DNA of 64,000 nt, taken from contig NZ_CP028940.1 in NCBI RefSeq assembly GCF_013307205.1, positions 851,702-915,701 on the forward strand. The letters are read 5' to 3'. Shown piece after piece: positions 52,772 through 64,000 of the stretch (position 1 is its first letter; every line of letters begins with the position of its first letter). The notes under the pieces are model-generated. The model was not told the origin of the DNA. It made no database searches and was given only the letters and a program-made list of their open reading frames with translations. The DNA comes from Polynucleobacter arcticus. GTDB lineage: Bacteria; Pseudomonadota; Gammaproteobacteria; Burkholderiales; Burkholderiaceae. A program made the translations under genes and the position numbers.

Positions 52772-54025
52772 ATGGCACAAATTAAGAACTACACCCTCAA
52801 TTTTGGTCCTCAGCATCCTGCGGCGCATGGCGTGTTACGTCTGGTGCTGGAGTTGGATGGCGAGGTCATTCAGCGCGCAGATCCCCATATTGGTTTATTG
52901 CATCGCGCGACAGAGAAATTAGCAGAGACACGTACTTGGATTCAGAACGTTCCTTATATGGATCGTTTGGACTATGTATCGATGATGGTAAATGAGCATG
53001 CTTATGTGATGGCAATTGAAAAATTGCTGCAAGTAGACGTGCCTTTGCGTGCCCAGTACATCCGCGTAATGTACGATGAGTTAACGCGTTTGCTCAACCA
53101 CCTCTTATGGATCGGTTGTCACGGTCTTGACGTTGGCGCAATGGCTGTGTTTTTGTATGCTTTCCGCGATCGTGAAGATATCTTTGATATGTATGAAGCG
53201 GTGTCTGGCGCGCGTATGCATGCAGCCTACTACCGTCCAGGTGGTGTCTATCGCGACCTACCAACGCAAATGGCACAGTACTCTCAGTCGAAGATTCGTA
53301 GCACTTCTTCAGTCAAGCGTTTAAATGAGGTCCGTAGCGGTACATTGCTGGATTTCATTGAAGAGTTTTCTGGGCGCTTTGATGGAAACGTCGACGAATA
53401 TTGCAATCTCTTAACAGATAATCGTATTTGGAAACAGCGCTTAGTGGGTATCGGTGTTGTGACGCCTGAGCGCGCTTTGCAGCTCGGCTTTACTGGCCCC
53501 ATGTTGCGCGGTTCTGGTATCGAGTGGGACTTGCGTAAGAAGCAGCCATACGAAACTTACGACAAATTGGATTTTGATATTCCAGTCGGCGTCAATGGCG
53601 ACTCTTACGATCGTTACTTGGTCCGTATGGAGGAGATGCGTCAATCGAATCGCATCATTAAGCAGTGCGTTGCGTGGCTCAAAGCAAATGACGGTCCTGT
53701 CATGAGTGATAACCATAAAGTGTCCCCACCAAATCGGGTAGACATGAAGACCAATATGGAAGAGTTGATTCACCACTTCAAACTCTTTACTGAGGGTATA
53801 CACGTTCCTGATGGTGAGGCTTATTCGGCTGTTGAGCATCCAAAAGGGGAGTTCGGTGTTTACTTAATCTCGGATGGCGCCAACAAGCCATACCGCATGA
53901 AGATTCGTGCAGCAGGATTTGTGCACCTTTCTGCTATGGATGAGATGTCACGCGGCCATATGTTGGCTGATGCGGTAACGATTATTGGTACCCAAGATAT
54001 TGTGTTCGGGGAGATTGACCGCTAA
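52772..54025 (+). CDS. nuoD: NADH-quinone oxidoreductase subunit D
   Basis: The 417-residue 49-kDa-type subunit lines the quinone pocket. The N-terminal [20 protein letters not shown] carries the conserved His and [14 protein letters not shown] follows. The C-terminus ends [12 protein letters not shown], as is typical. It starts 3 bp after nuoC. Confidence 0.97.
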   Translation: MAQIKNYTLNFGPQHPAAHGVLRLVLELDGEVIQRADPHIGLLHRATEKLAETRTWIQNVPYMDRLDYVSMMVNEHAYVMAIEKLLQVDVPLRAQYIRVMYDELTRLLNHLLWIGCHGLDVGAMAVFLYAFRDREDIFDMYEAVSGARMHAAYYRPGGVYRDLPTQMAQYSQSKIRSTSSVKRLNEVRSGTLLDFIEEFSGRFDGNVDEYCNLLTDNRIWKQRLVGIGVVTPERALQLGFTGPMLRGSGIEWDLRKKQPYETYDKLDFDIPVGVNGDSYDRYLVRMEEMRQSNRIIKQCVAWLKANDGPVMSDNHKVSPPNRVDMKTNMEELIHHFKLFTEGIHVPDGEAYSAVEHPKGEFGVYLISDGANKPYRMKIRAAGFVHLSAMDEMSRGHMLADAVTIIGTQDIVFGEIDR

Positions 54026-54049
54026 TACAGCGCGCCAAGGGATAAATTC

Positions 54050-54556
54050 ATGACAACAACGTTACAACTATCTGACAACACGCTCGCAGACATTGCGCGC
54101 AATGTCGCGAAATACCCTCCAGAGCAAAAACAGTCTGCTGTGATGGCTGCTCTTATTGCCGCTCAAACCGAAGTAGGTTGGGTTTCACCAGAAGTGATTG
54201 CCACGGTTGCTCAAATTTTAGAAATGCCGACGATTGCTGTTGATGAAGTAGCGACTTTTTACAATATGTACGACACCAAGCCAATTGGTAAATACAAGTT
54301 AGTAATTTGTACAAATTTACCTTGCCAGCTCAATCATGGTGAAACTGCTGCAAGTCATTTAAAAGCAACGCTAGGCATTGGTTATAACGAGACAACCCCT
54401 TGCGGCACATTCACCTTAAAAGAGGGTGAGTGCATGGGTGCTTGCGGAGATTCTCCCGTGTTGCTGGTCAATAACAAGCGTATGTGCAGCTTCATGAGCA
54501 ATGAAAAAATTGATGCTCTATTGAATGAGCTACGTGCAGAAGGGAAAGCAGCATGA
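54050..54556 (+). CDS. nuoE: NADH-quinone oxidoreductase subunit E
   Basis: The 168-residue 24-kDa-type subunit binds [2Fe-2S] cluster N1a. The ligands are in CTNLPCQLN and [10 protein letters not shown]. It partners with NuoF in the NADH-oxidising module. It overlaps nuoF by 4 bp. Confidence 0.96.
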   Translation: MTTTLQLSDNTLADIARNVAKYPPEQKQSAVMAALIAAQTEVGWVSPEVIATVAQILEMPTIAVDEVATFYNMYDTKPIGKYKLVICTNLPCQLNHGETAASHLKATLGIGYNETTPCGTFTLKEGECMGACGDSPVLLVNNKRMCSFMSNEKIDALLNELRAEGKAA

Positions 54557-55851
54557 CCAGTTTGCACGATAGACATATTAAGCCCCTCATTCTTGCCGGA
54601 TTGAATGGTGAGAACTGGCGCTTAAAAGATTACGAAAGCCGTGGCGGTTATCAACAGTTGCGTCGCATTATCAATGACAACATTGCACCAGATGCCATCA
54701 TTGCTGAATTAAAAGCATCATCTTTGCGGGGCCGCGGAGGCGCAGGCTTCCCAACCGGATTGAAGTGGAGCTTCATGCCCCGCCAATTCCCGGGTCAAAA
54801 GTATTTAATTTGTAATAGCGATGAAGGTGAGCCTGGTACTTTTAAAGATCGCGACATCATGCGCTATAACCCGCATGCCTTGATTGAGGGCATGATCATT
54901 GGTGCCTACACTATGGGCATTAGCGTGGGTTACAACTATATTCACGGCGAAATTTGGGATGTCTATTCCCGTTTCGAGGAGGCGCTTGAAGAGGCTCGTG
55001 CTGTTGGATACCTTGGCGACAAGATTTTGGGCAGCGAGTTCAATTTCCAATTGCATGCCTCTCCAGGTTGGGGTGCTTATATTTGCGGTGAAGAAACTGC
55101 GCTCTTGGAATCCCTTGAAGGTAAGAAGGGTCAGCCTCGCTTTAAGCCACCATTCCCAGCGAGTTTCGGTTTGTATGGCAAGCCAACCACGATTAACAAT
55201 ACCGAAACCTTTGCAGCTGTGCCATTCATTATGGCTATCGGTGGCCCGGCATATTTAGAGTTGGGCAAGCCTAACAATGGTGGTACAAAGATTTTCTCCG
55301 TCTCTGGCGATGTGAACTATCCGGGTAACTATGAAATTCCATTGGGCACACCTTTTGCAGAGTTGCTAAAGCTGGCCGGTGGTATGCGTGATGGTATTTC
55401 CCTGAAGGCCGTGATTCCTGGTGGATCTTCAGCCCCAGTGATTCCCGGTGCTGAAATGATGACTCTGACAATGGATTACGACAGTATTGCAAAAGCAGGC
55501 TCGATGTTGGGATCTGGCGCAGTGATCGTGATGAATGAAACGCGTTGCATGGTGCGTGCATTAGAGCGCCTGTCTTATTTCTATCATGAAGAGTCATGTG
55601 GACAGTGCACGCCGTGTCGCGAAGGAACTGGCTGGTTGTGGCGCATCGTTAGCCGCATTGAGCGCGGCGAGGGGCGTCCAGAAGATTTAGATTTATTGAA
55701 CGACGTTGCAGTGAATATCCAAGGCCGCACCATTTGCGCTTTAGGTGATGCTGCTGCACTACCAGTTCGTGGCATGTTGAAGCATTACATGGATGAATTT
55801 GTGTATCACGTAGAACATAAGCGCTGCTTAGATTCTGCTAAACCTTTATAA
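54553..55851 (+). CDS. nuoF: NADH-quinone oxidoreductase subunit F
   Basis: The 432-residue 51-kDa-type subunit binds NADH, FMN and cluster N3. [16 protein letters not shown] is the nucleotide loop. [15 protein letters not shown] contacts [17 protein letters not shown] holds three N3 cysteines, with the fourth in [10 protein letters not shown]. Length is normal. Confidence 0.97.
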   Translation: MTSLHDRHIKPLILAGLNGENWRLKDYESRGGYQQLRRIINDNIAPDAIIAELKASSLRGRGGAGFPTGLKWSFMPRQFPGQKYLICNSDEGEPGTFKDRDIMRYNPHALIEGMIIGAYTMGISVGYNYIHGEIWDVYSRFEEALEEARAVGYLGDKILGSEFNFQLHASPGWGAYICGEETALLESLEGKKGQPRFKPPFPASFGLYGKPTTINNTETFAAVPFIMAIGGPAYLELGKPNNGGTKIFSVSGDVNYPGNYEIPLGTPFAELLKLAGGMRDGISLKAVIPGGSSAPVIPGAEMMTLTMDYDSIAKAGSMLGSGAVIVMNETRCMVRALERLSYFYHEESCGQCTPCREGTGWLWRIVSRIERGEGRPEDLDLLNDVAVNIQGRTICALGDAAALPVRGMLKHYMDEFVYHVEHKRCLDSAKPL

Positions 55852-55882
55852 GACATTGAGCACGGGACATCTTAAAGTGAGC

Positions 55883-58198
55883 ATGGTTGAAATCGAATTA
55901 GATGGCAAGGCAGTAGAAGTTCCGCAAGGTTCGATGGTGATGCACGCCGCGACCAAGTTGGGCACTTACATCCCGCACTTCTGCTATCACAAGAAATTAT
56001 CTATTGCTGCCAACTGCCGCATGTGTTTAGTAGAAGTGGAGAAGGCACCGAAACCATTGCCAGCTTGTGCAACGCCAGTAACGCAAGGCATGAAGGTGTT
56101 CACGCATTCCGCTAAAGCAGTGGAAGCACAGCGTTCCGTGATGGAGTTTCTTCTGATCAACCATCCTTTGGATTGCCCAATTTGCGATCAAGGTGGTGAG
56201 TGCCAGTTACAAGATTTAGCGGTAGGTTATGGAAAATCGAATTCTCGCTATGAAGAAGATAAGCGGGTGGTTTTCCATAAGAATGTAGGCCCATTGATCT
56301 CTATGCAAGAGATGAGCCGTTGTATTCACTGTACCCGTTGTGTTCGCTTTGGCCAAGAAGTGGCTGGCGTCATGGAATTGGGTATGGTTAACCGCGGTGA
56401 GCATTCTGAGATCACGACATTTACTGGTCAAACGATTGATTCCGAGTTGTCTGGAAATATGATTGACTTATGTCCAGTGGGCGCTTTGACTAGTAAGCCA
56501 TTTCGCTATGCTGCGCGTACTTGGGAGTTAGGGCGTAAGCGTTCAGTAAGTCCGCACGATAGCTTGGGTGCTAATGCCACTGTTCAAACTAAAGCAAACA
56601 AAGTCATGCGTGTCGTTGCCTTGGATAACGAGGAAATTAATGAGTGTTGGATCAGTGATCGTGATCGCTTTTCCTATGAAGGCTTGAATAGTACCGATCG
56701 TGTCACCACGCCAATGGTCAAGCAGGGTGGTCAGTGGCTTGAGACTGATTGGGAGTCAGCCATGAATTATGTGGCCCACTCATTAAAGACAATCTCTGCT
56801 GAAAATGGCCCGGAAGCCATCGGAGCATTAGCGCATCCAATCTCCAGTACTGAAGAATTACATCTACTGCAAAAGCTAGTTCGTGGTTTAGGCTCCAATC
56901 AAGTTGAAACCCGTTTACGTCAAACCGATGTAACAGGCTCCGCATCTGCTCCTTGGCTAGGCATGCCGATTGCTCAAGTGAGTGGGTTAGATCGTGCATT
57001 GGTAATCGGAAGTTTCTTGCGCAAGGATCAGCCTCTCATAGCTCTGCGTATGCGTGCAGCAGCTAAACGTAATCTACAAGTTCTTCGTATTGATGCAGGT
57101 GGTGATGACTGGTTGATGCCTAGTGTGGGTATTGCAGCTTCTCCAGGTGCATGGCTTAACGCATTAAGCGAAGTTGCCCAAGCTGTAGCCAAAGCAAAAT
57201 CCACTTCTGTGCCATCAGGCACTATTAGTTTGCCGGTGACAGCTTCTGCGCAAAAGATTGCAGATAGCTTGCTTTCGGGTACAACTTCATCCGTATTACT
57301 TGGCTCTGCTACAGTCGCGCATCCCCATGCATCTGATTTGCATGTACTAGCTCAATTTATTGCAGAGCAAACTGGTGCTACCTTAGGCTTCTTGCCAGTC
57401 GGCGGCAATGCAGTTGGCGCTAGTTTGGTCAATGCCAATGGTGCGGGCGTTAATTCCATTCTCTCCGGCGATCGTCGTGCTGTGCTCTTGATGAATATCG
57501 AGCCTGATGCTGATTTGCCGAATGCGCTACAAGCACGCGCTGCATTGGCTAAGGCTAATACAGTGATCGCTTTAAGTGCTTTTAAGAGCCCTGATCTCTT
57601 GGAAGTGGCGGATGTCATTTTGCCGATTTCTACCTATACCGAAACCGTATCTACATTTGTAAACGCGGAAGGTCGCACTCAGACGATTCAGCCGGCCGTG
57701 AAACCCTTGGGTGATTCTCGTCCAGCATGGAAGGTTCTTCGTGTTCTTGGTGGTTTACTGAATTTAGATGGTTTCTTATTTAACTCACCAGAAGAAGTAT
57801 TAGGTGAGGCACTTTCAGAAAATGATCTTAACAAGTTGAGCAATCAATCTACTGCTGCTGGATTAGGAAATACCAACTTATCTCCAGCGAAGGGTTTAGA
57901 GCGCATTTCGGATGTCGGTATTTATGCTGGCGATCCAATCGTGCGTCGCTCATCAGCATTACAGCTAACACGTGATGCCAAGCGCAGTAATCAACTTGGT
58001 TTAGGTCAAGCACTCTTTAATGAGCTTGGCTTAAAAGAGGGCGATGCTGTGCGAGTCACCCAAGACGGTCACTCCATCGATTTACCAGCAACATTGGAGT
58101 CATACCTGGCTGCCGGGACTGTCAGAATTTCTGCGGGCACACATGCTAATGCTCAATTGGGACCAATGTTCGGCTCTGTAACTGTGAGTAAGGCATAA
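55883..58198 (+). CDS. nuoG: NADH-quinone oxidoreductase subunit G
   Basis: This is the 75-kDa-type subunit, 771 residues from the ATG at 55883; a TTG at 55856 would add nine. The N-terminal ferredoxin domain has [11 protein letters not shown]5/N4 ligands are in [30 protein letters not shown] and [12 protein letters not shown]. The E. coli-type N7 cysteines are absent: the region reads [11 protein letters not shown]. The molybdopterin-like C-terminal domain is degenerate, as in other complex I enzymes. Confidence 0.94.
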   Translation: MVEIELDGKAVEVPQGSMVMHAATKLGTYIPHFCYHKKLSIAANCRMCLVEVEKAPKPLPACATPVTQGMKVFTHSAKAVEAQRSVMEFLLINHPLDCPICDQGGECQLQDLAVGYGKSNSRYEEDKRVVFHKNVGPLISMQEMSRCIHCTRCVRFGQEVAGVMELGMVNRGEHSEITTFTGQTIDSELSGNMIDLCPVGALTSKPFRYAARTWELGRKRSVSPHDSLGANATVQTKANKVMRVVALDNEEINECWISDRDRFSYEGLNSTDRVTTPMVKQGGQWLETDWESAMNYVAHSLKTISAENGPEAIGALAHPISSTEELHLLQKLVRGLGSNQVETRLRQTDVTGSASAPWLGMPIAQVSGLDRALVIGSFLRKDQPLIALRMRAAAKRNLQVLRIDAGGDDWLMPSVGIAASPGAWLNALSEVAQAVAKAKSTSVPSGTISLPVTASAQKIADSLLSGTTSSVLLGSATVAHPHASDLHVLAQFIAEQTGATLGFLPVGGNAVGASLVNANGAGVNSILSGDRRAVLLMNIEPDADLPNALQARAALAKANTVIALSAFKSPDLLEVADVILPISTYTETVSTFVNAEGRTQTIQPAVKPLGDSRPAWKVLRVLGGLLNLDGFLFNSPEEVLGEALSENDLNKLSNQSTAAGLGNTNLSPAKGLERISDVGIYAGDPIVRRSSALQLTRDAKRSNQLGLGQALFNELGLKEGDAVRVTQDGHSIDLPATLESYLAAGTVRISAGTHANAQLGPMFGSVTVSKA

Positions 58199-58206
58199 GG
58201 GACAAG

Positions 58207-59280
58207 ATGGATAATTTCTTGAACGCCATTACTACTCAGGGTGAGGCCATCTTTGGATCGTTATGGCCACTCGTTTGGGCTCTAGTACGTATTGTAATTA
58301 TCGTATTGCCGATGTTTGCTGCGGTTGCCTATATGACGCTCTGGGAGCGTAAGTTGATTGGCTGGATGCATATGCGCCTCGGCCCGAATCGTGTTGGCCC
58401 ATTGGGTTTATTGCAACCGATTGCTGATGCTTTGAAGTTGCTGATGAAGGAGATCATTGCTCCCACTCAAGCTAGTAAGGTTCTATATTTCATTGCGCCG
58501 GTCATGGTGATCATGCCCGCATTTGCTGCTTGGGCTGTGATTCCTTTTCAGGCAAAAATGGTCTTAGCTGATGTCAATGCCGGATTGCTGTATGTAATGG
58601 CAATATCCTCCATTGGCGTCTATGGCGTGATCTTGGCTGGCTGGTCTTCTAACTCCAAGTACCCATTCCTAGGCGCTATGCGCGCCTCAGCCCAGATGAT
58701 TTCTTACGAGATCGCAATGGGTTTTGCATTAGTCACGGTGTTGTTGACATCAGGCTCTTTGAATTTGAGCGCGATTGTTAGCTCCCAAGAGCAGGGCTAC
58801 TTTGCCAGCATGGGTTTGAACTTCCTTTCATGGAACTGGCTGCCATTGCTCCCCATGTTCATCATCTACTTTATCTCTGGCGTAGCTGAAACCAATCGTC
58901 ATCCTTTTGACGTGGTTGAGGGTGAATCCGAGATTGTTGCTGGCCACATGGTTGAATACTCGGGCATGGCATTTGCGATGTTCTTCTTGGCTGAATACGC
59001 CAATATGATTTTGATCGCAGCTTTGGCCTCCACATTGTTTTTGGGTGGTTGGTTGCCTATCGTTGATTTGCCCATCTTGCGCGATATCCCAGGTTTCTTC
59101 TGGTTGTTTGCTAAAACCTTCTTCCTTTTATCTTGCGTTATTTGGTTGCGCGCTACCTTACCCCGTTATCGATATGACCAAATTATGCGTCTAGGCTGGA
59201 AAATCTTTATTCCGATCTCCGTATTCTGGGTTGTTGTCGTTGGCGCATGGGTTATATCCCCATTGAATATTTGGAAATAA
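58207..59280 (+). CDS. nuoH: NADH-quinone oxidoreductase subunit H
   Basis: The 357-residue membrane subunit has about eight helices and forms the quinone entry. Conserved loops include [19 protein letters not shown] and [19 protein letters not shown] with its acidic cluster. It starts 8 bp after nuoG. Confidence 0.96.
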   Translation: MDNFLNAITTQGEAIFGSLWPLVWALVRIVIIVLPMFAAVAYMTLWERKLIGWMHMRLGPNRVGPLGLLQPIADALKLLMKEIIAPTQASKVLYFIAPVMVIMPAFAAWAVIPFQAKMVLADVNAGLLYVMAISSIGVYGVILAGWSSNSKYPFLGAMRASAQMISYEIAMGFALVTVLLTSGSLNLSAIVSSQEQGYFASMGLNFLSWNWLPLLPMFIIYFISGVAETNRHPFDVVEGESEIVAGHMVEYSGMAFAMFFLAEYANMILIAALASTLFLGGWLPIVDLPILRDIPGFFWLFAKTFFLLSCVIWLRATLPRYRYDQIMRLGWKIFIPISVFWVVVVGAWVISPLNIWK

Positions 59281-59291
59281 GTTGATCAATC

Positions 59292-59783
59292 ATGTTTAAG
59301 AAAATTTCCCAATTCCTTGATAGCTTGATGCTCAAAGATATTTTGGTCGGTATGTCCATTACCGGCCGCTATCTCTTCAAGCCAAAAATTACTGTTCAAT
59401 ATCCTGAAGAAAAGACTCCGCAGTCCGTTCGCTTCCGTGGTCTACACGCTCTGCGCCGTTATGAAAACGGGGAAGAGCGCTGTATTGGTTGCAAGTTGTG
59501 TGAAGCAGTTTGTCCAGCATATGCGATCACCATTGAAACAGCCGAGCGGGATGACGGTACACGTCGCACTAGCCGCTATGACATCGACTTAACAAAGTGT
59601 ATTTTTTGCGGCTTTTGCGAAGAGGCCTGCCCAGTAGACGCTATTGTTGAAACAAATATTTTTGAGTATTTCGGTGACAAGCGTGGTGATTTGTATTTCA
59701 CCAAAGAAATGCTTTTGGCTGTGGGCGACAAGTATGAAAAAGATATTGCCGCTAACCGCGCAGCTGATGCGCCTTATCGTTAA
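59292..59783 (+). CDS. nuoI: NADH-quinone oxidoreductase subunit I
   Basis: The 163-residue 23-kDa-type subunit has two [4Fe-4S] motifs: [12 protein letters not shown] and [12 protein letters not shown] (clusters N6a and N6b). They link NuoG to NuoB. The N-terminal helix packs on the membrane arm. Confidence 0.97.
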   Translation: MFKKISQFLDSLMLKDILVGMSITGRYLFKPKITVQYPEEKTPQSVRFRGLHALRRYENGEERCIGCKLCEAVCPAYAITIETAERDDGTRRTSRYDIDLTKCIFCGFCEEACPVDAIVETNIFEYFGDKRGDLYFTKEMLLAVGDKYEKDIAANRAADAPYR

Positions 59784-59804
59784 TCGAATCGAGCACAACG
59801 ACAT

Positions 59805-60452
59805 ATGACATTCGATACTTCTACACTCTTTGCGGCATTTTTCTATGCTTTTGCTGGCCTATTAGTGCTATCTGCATTGCGCGTGGTGACTGCGCGCAAT
59901 CCGGTGCATGCCGCACTGTTCCTGGTTTTGGCTTTCTTCTGCGCCTCTGGCTTGTGGATGCTGCTGAAAGCGGAGTTCTTAAGTTTGGCTTTGATTCTGG
60001 TTTATGTTGGCGCTGTGATGGTGCTTTTCTTGTTTGTAGTGATGATGCTAGATCTTGATATTGAGCATTTACGCCGAGATTTTAAGAAATACCTGCCGGT
60101 AGCGCTGTTAATGGGTGCAGTCATCGTATTGGAGTTGTCGATTGTATTGATCCGTAGCTTTATTGGTACCAGTACTCCAGTTCAGCCGATGCTCGAAGAA
60201 ATGACTGCAAGTAACACCAAAGCATTGGGTATGTTGATCTTTGTTGACTATGTTTATGCTTTCGAAGTTGCGGGCGTCATTCTGCTGGTTGCCATTATTG
60301 CTGCCGTTGCGTTGACTTTGCGTAATCGCAAAGACTCCAAGTCACAAAATATTCATGAGCAAGTCAATGTCAATTCTGCTGATCGTATGCGCATCGTGAA
60401 GATGGGCTCTGATATGGCTGCCAAGCAAGATTCTCGCGGGGAGAAGAAATGA
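59805..60452 (+). CDS. nuoJ: NADH-quinone oxidoreductase subunit J
   Basis: The 215-residue membrane subunit has five helices. The core signature [20 protein letters not shown] (third helix with pi-bulge) is clear. A hydrophilic C-terminal tail of about 45 residues follows. It overlaps nuoK by 4 bp. Confidence 0.95.
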   Translation: MTFDTSTLFAAFFYAFAGLLVLSALRVVTARNPVHAALFLVLAFFCASGLWMLLKAEFLSLALILVYVGAVMVLFLFVVMMLDLDIEHLRRDFKKYLPVALLMGAVIVLELSIVLIRSFIGTSTPVQPMLEEMTASNTKALGMLIFVDYVYAFEVAGVILLVAIIAAVALTLRNRKDSKSQNIHEQVNVNSADRMRIVKMGSDMAAKQDSRGEKK

Positions 60453-60757
60453 CTATTACCCTGGCTCACTACTTAGTCCTTGGCGCAATTCTGTTTGCGA
60501 CCAGTGTGATTGGTATTTTCTTGAACCGTAAGAACATCATTGTGCTGTTAATGGCTATTGAACTAATGCTCCTTTCGGTGAACATGAACTTTATCGCTTT
60601 CTCTCATTATTTGGGGGATATGGCTGGTCAAGTATTTGTATTCTTTATTTTGACTGTGGCTGCTGCTGAGGCGGCAATCGGTCTGGCTATTTTGGTTGTT
60701 CTCTTCCGTAAGGTGGACACCATCAATGCTGAAGACCTTGACCACCTAAAAGGCTAG
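60449..60757 (+). CDS. nuoK: NADH-quinone oxidoreductase subunit K
   Basis: The 102-residue subunit has three helices with conserved membrane Glu residues in [14 protein letters not shown] and [12 protein letters not shown]. These belong to the proton path. It is 2 bp from nuoL. Confidence 0.96.
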   Translation: MTITLAHYLVLGAILFATSVIGIFLNRKNIIVLLMAIELMLLSVNMNFIAFSHYLGDMAGQVFVFFILTVAAAEAAIGLAILVVLFRKVDTINAEDLDHLKG

Positions 60758-60759
60758 TC

Positions 60760-62820
60760 ATGCAATTGACCTTAACTCTTCCTGTTCTCTGCGCAATTCC
60801 GTTGGCGCCTTTATTTGGCTCAGTCATTGCGGGATTCTTTGGAACTAAATTGGGTGGTAATCGAATTGGTAATGGCGCTTCCCAGTTTGTGACCATTCTT
60901 GGTGTCATGATTGCCTTCGTTTTGTCTTGCTTTGTATTAGTTCAGGTAATGGATGGTTTCTATTTCAACGGTACCGTATACCGCTGGATGCAGTTGGGTG
61001 AACTGAATCTGGATATTGGTTTTTTAATCGATCCGTTGACAGCCACCATGATGTGTGTGGTGACCTTTGTTTCTTTGATGGTGCACATCTATACCATTGG
61101 CTATATGAAGGGTGAAGAAGGTTATAACCGTTTCTTCTCCTACATCTCACTCTTTACCTTTGCCATGTTGATGTTGGTGATGAGTAATAACCTCTTGCAG
61201 CTCTTCTTCGGCTGGGAAGCAGTGGGTGTGGTTTCTTATTTGCTCATTGGCTTCTACTATGAGCGTCAGTCAGCTGTATTTGCCAATATGAAGGCTTTTT
61301 TAGTTAATCGTGTTGGTGACTTTGGCTTCATTCTAGGTATTGGGCTATTGTTAGCTGGCACTGGCTCCATGAACTACGATGTTATCTTTTCCCAGAACAC
61401 TGCCTTAGCTGCGCAAACATTACCTGGCACTAATTGGAATTTAGTCACTGTTGCTTGTATCTGCCTATTTATTGGTGCGATGGGTAAATCAGCTCAATTT
61501 CCTCTACATGTGTGGTTGCCCGATTCGATGGAGGGCCCAACCCCAATTTCTGCGTTGATTCATGCGGCGACGATGGTAACTGCTGGTATTTTCATGGTGT
61601 CGCGCATGTCACCTCTATTTGAGTTGTCTGATGTGGCATTGAGCTTCATCTTGGTAATTGGTTCAATTACGGCACTCTTTATGGGTTTCTTAGGCGTAGT
61701 CCAAACCGACATCAAACGGGTGATCGCTTACTCAACATTGTCACAGTTGGGTTATATGACGATTGCCTTGGGTGTTTCTGCTTATCCAATCGCCATCTTC
61801 CACCTCATGACACACGCATTCTTCAAGGCCCTCCTATTCCTTGCTGCAGGTAGCGTGATCTTGGGTATGCACCACGAGCAAGATATGCGCAAGATGGGTG
61901 GACTTTGGAAGTACATGCCAATTACCTGTCTCATGATGTTGTTGGGTAATTTGGCGTTAGTCGGTACCCCATTCTTCTCCGGCTTTTATTCAAAAGACTC
62001 GATCATCGAAGCGGTAGCCGCTAGCCATATTCCTGGTTCTGGTTTTGCCTACTTTGCCGTGATGGCTAGTGTTTTTGTAACGGCCTTGTATTCCTTCCGT
62101 TTGTATTTCTATGTGTTCCACGGTAAAGCCCGTTGGGGTCATGCAGATGCTCATGCGCATGATCACCATCATGATCACGCAGAGCAGGGTGATGATCATG
62201 CGCATCATGGTTTAGCTCCTGGGCAAAAACCACATGAGTCTCCATTTGTTGTGACTTTGCCTTTGATTCTGCTGGCAATTCCATCGGTGATCATTGGTTA
62301 CTATACGATTACACCGTTGTTGTTTGGCACCTACTTTGGCGATTCTATTTTTATTGATTTAGCTCGCCATCCAGTAATGAAAGAGCTAGAGGATGAATTC
62401 CATGGTCCTATTGCCATGGCGATGCATTCCTTGACATCACCTGTATTGCTGTTGGTAGTTCTGGGTGTCTTAACTGCTGCAATTGGCTACCTCTGGGCGC
62501 CGAAGTTGCCCGGAGTTGTTGCGCAGGCCTTTGCGCCTATCAAAAAGTTGCTTGATAACAAATACTATCTCGATGATTTAAACCAAGTGGTATTCGGCAA
62601 AGGCTTGTTGTGGATCGGCGGAGTCTTGTGGCATCGCGGTGATCAACAGGCTATTGACGGTTTCTTGGTTAACGGAAGTGCGCGTGCGGTAGGGCGTTTC
62701 TCCGCAGTTATTCGCCATTTGCAATCCGGCTATCTTTATCACTATGCATTTGCGATGATCGCAGGCTTAGCGTTGTTGTTAGCTTGGGTTTTGTACGCTT
62801 ACCTGCCTTTTGTTCGCTAG
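60760..62820 (+). CDS. nuoL: NADH-quinone oxidoreductase subunit L
   Basis: The 686-residue antiporter-like subunit has about 16 helices and the long lateral helix at the C-terminus. Typical segments are LFFGWEAVGVVSYLLIGFYY and LIHAATMVTAGIFMVSR. A His-rich insert at residues about 461-484 (10 His in 24 residues) sits in a loop before the C-terminal helices. The insert may bind divalent metal, but no function is known. Confidence 0.96.
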   Translation: MQLTLTLPVLCAIPLAPLFGSVIAGFFGTKLGGNRIGNGASQFVTILGVMIAFVLSCFVLVQVMDGFYFNGTVYRWMQLGELNLDIGFLIDPLTATMMCVVTFVSLMVHIYTIGYMKGEEGYNRFFSYISLFTFAMLMLVMSNNLLQLFFGWEAVGVVSYLLIGFYYERQSAVFANMKAFLVNRVGDFGFILGIGLLLAGTGSMNYDVIFSQNTALAAQTLPGTNWNLVTVACICLFIGAMGKSAQFPLHVWLPDSMEGPTPISALIHAATMVTAGIFMVSRMSPLFELSDVALSFILVIGSITALFMGFLGVVQTDIKRVIAYSTLSQLGYMTIALGVSAYPIAIFHLMTHAFFKALLFLAAGSVILGMHHEQDMRKMGGLWKYMPITCLMMLLGNLALVGTPFFSGFYSKDSIIEAVAASHIPGSGFAYFAVMASVFVTALYSFRLYFYVFHGKARWGHADAHAHDHHHDHAEQGDDHAHHGLAPGQKPHESPFVVTLPLILLAIPSVIIGYYTITPLLFGTYFGDSIFIDLARHPVMKELEDEFHGPIAMAMHSLTSPVLLLVVLGVLTAAIGYLWAPKLPGVVAQAFAPIKKLLDNKYYLDDLNQVVFGKGLLWIGGVLWHRGDQQAIDGFLVNGSARAVGRFSAVIRHLQSGYLYHYAFAMIAGLALLLAWVLYAYLPFVR

Positions 62821-62844
62821 GCCTTTGTTACTTAAGTAGCCATT

Positions 62845-64000
62845 ATGATTCTTTCCTTCTCCATCTGGATTCCCATTCTCTTTGGACTCATTATTTTGTT
62901 TTATGGGTCTGAAAAGCCTACCGCTGGTGTCCGCTGGTTGGCTCTCGTGGGCTCGGTACTTGGCTTCATTGCCACCTTGCCATTGGTAATTGAGTTTGAT
63001 ATTGCCAATCCTGGTATGCAGTTTGTAGAGAAGATGAGCTGGATTCCTCGTTACGATATCAACTACCACTTAGGTGTCGATGGCATCTCGGTTTGGTTCA
63101 TCGTCTTGACAGCATTCATTAATGTTTTGGTGGTGGTTGCAGCTTGGGAAGTCATTGATAAGAAGGTCTCCCAGTACATGGCGTCTTTTCTAATCCTTTC
63201 TGGATTAATGATCGGCGTATTTGCAGCTCTAGATGCTTTGCTGTTTTATGTGTTCTTTGAAGCGACCCTGATTCCTATGTACATCATCATCGGTGTATGG
63301 GGTGGTCATAACCGGATTTATGCTGCATTCAAGTTCTTTTTGTATACCTTGCTCGGTTCCTTATTAACCTTGATTGCCATGCTGTACCTGTACAACGTGA
63401 CAAATACCTTCGACATTTTGGCTTGGCACAACGCACGCCTAGACATCGTTGAGCAAGTTCTATTGTTCTTTGCCTTCTTTATGGCATTTGCTGTCAAGGT
63501 GCCCATGTGGCCTTTACATACTTGGTTGCCAGACGTTCACGTTGAAGCGCCAACGGGTGGATCGATAGTTCTTGCTGCCATCATGTTGAAGTTGGGTGCT
63601 TATGGTTTCTTACGCTTTTCATTGCCTATAGCTCCTGATGCAAGTCAGTTTCTAGGCCCATTTATTATTTTCCTGTCCTTGGTTGCCGTGATTTATGTTG
63701 GCGCAGTTGCTTTGGTTCAGAAAGATATGAAGAAGCTGGTAGCCTATTCATCTGTTGCGCATATGGGTTTTGTCACCCTAGGCTTCTTCCTCTTTAGCCC
63801 ATTGGGTATTGAGGGCGGTATTGTGCAGATGATTTCTCATGGCTTTGTAGCTGGCGCTATGTTCTTGTCAATTGGTGTGCTGTATGACCGCATGCATACT
63901 CGTCAAATCGCAGACTACGGCGGTGTTGTTCACCGTATGCCTGCCTTTACTGCTTTTGCCGTCTTGATGGCGATGGCCAACTGTGGCCTGCCTGCTACCT
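62845..64000 (+). CDS. nuoM: NADH-quinone oxidoreductase subunit M (truncated by window)
   Basis: The ATG at 62845 opens a frame that is open to the window end (385 codons). Antiporter-subunit motifs are present: LLFYVFFEATLIPMYIIIG with the conserved Glu, WPLHTWLPDVHVEAPTGGS and YSSVAHMGFVTLG. The rest of the gene, and presumably nuoN, lie beyond 64000. Confidence 0.95.
   Translation, partial: MILSFSIWIPILFGLIILFYGSEKPTAGVRWLALVGSVLGFIATLPLVIEFDIANPGMQFVEKMSWIPRYDINYHLGVDGISVWFIVLTAFINVLVVVAAWEVIDKKVSQYMASFLILSGLMIGVFAALDALLFYVFFEATLIPMYIIIGVWGGHNRIYAAFKFFLYTLLGSLLTLIAMLYLYNVTNTFDILAWHNARLDIVEQVLLFFAFFMAFAVKVPMWPLHTWLPDVHVEAPTGGSIVLAAIMLKLGAYGFLRFSLPIAPDASQFLGPFIIFLSLVAVIYVGAVALVQKDMKKLVAYSSVAHMGFVTLGFFLFSPLGIEGGIVQMISHGFVAGAMFLSIGVLYDRMHTRQIADYGGVVHRMPAFTAFAVLMAMANCGLPAT

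Overview
The window looks like a chromosome segment of a small-genome freshwater betaproteobacterium, most likely Polynucleobacter (Burkholderiaceae). The basis is gene order (rph/yicC-gmk-rpoZ-spoT-greB, ilvBNC-psd-pssA-leuA, rpsO-pnp-qor-tpiA-secG-tRNA-Leu-nuoA to nuoM), Burkholderiales-type families (DUF3106, DUF3619, Bug-type binding protein) and moderate GC. The genus is inferred from recall, not from a search.

Layout. 1-2454: the 5' part of pgi and an lhgO-like oxidoreductase. 2474-7662: a tRNA-Ser locus carrying a roughly 5 kb integrative element. It is bounded by 14-bp att repeats and holds an XRE repressor, a membrane protein, a lipoprotein, two winged-helix proteins, an AlpA-like regulator, a coiled-coil protein and a tyrosine integrase. 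One winged-helix gene contains a ladder of about 23-bp iterons beside an AT-rich tract, which I read as a lambda-O-like replication origin inside its own initiator gene. A 5' half tRNA-Ser lies just upstream of the intact tRNA-Ser. 7758-11048: an accessory strip with a DnaQ-like exonuclease, a metallophosphoesterase and a hipBA toxin-antitoxin operon with three evenly spaced operators.

11116-20382: mixed metabolism. It holds an exported duplicated-domain protein, an SHP/DHC/cytochrome b redox cluster followed by an orphan sensor kinase, an alkylsulfatase, and a CaiB-type CoA-transferase with a Bug binding protein and an enoyl-CoA hydratase. 20447-27837: housekeeping genes (hemW, rdgB, rph, yicC, gmk, rpoZ, spoT, greB, tRNA-Arg). 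27927-31424: an Mla/Mce lipid-transport operon in which the STAS domain is fused to the permease and a PqiC-like lipoprotein closes the operon. 31518-37077: an SDR oxidoreductase, an FtsX-type permease, and a leftward sigma factor/DUF3619/DUF3106/RDD group.

37272-44003: branched-chain amino acid synthesis (ilvBNC, leuA) with phosphatidylethanolamine synthesis genes (psd, pssA) between them. leuA is preceded by a leucine-rich 28-residue leader peptide, a terminator and a matching antiterminator, a classical attenuator. 44037-51211: SYLF protein, patatin lipoprotein, rpsO-pnp, quinone oxidoreductase, tpiA, secG and tRNA-Leu. 51318-64000: the respiratory complex I operon nuoA to nuoM; nuoM runs off the window.

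The most notable items are the tRNA-Ser element with its intragenic iterons and paired integrase arm-site candidates, the truncated tRNA-Ser beside an intact one, the 27-bp-spaced hip operators, and the leuA attenuator.
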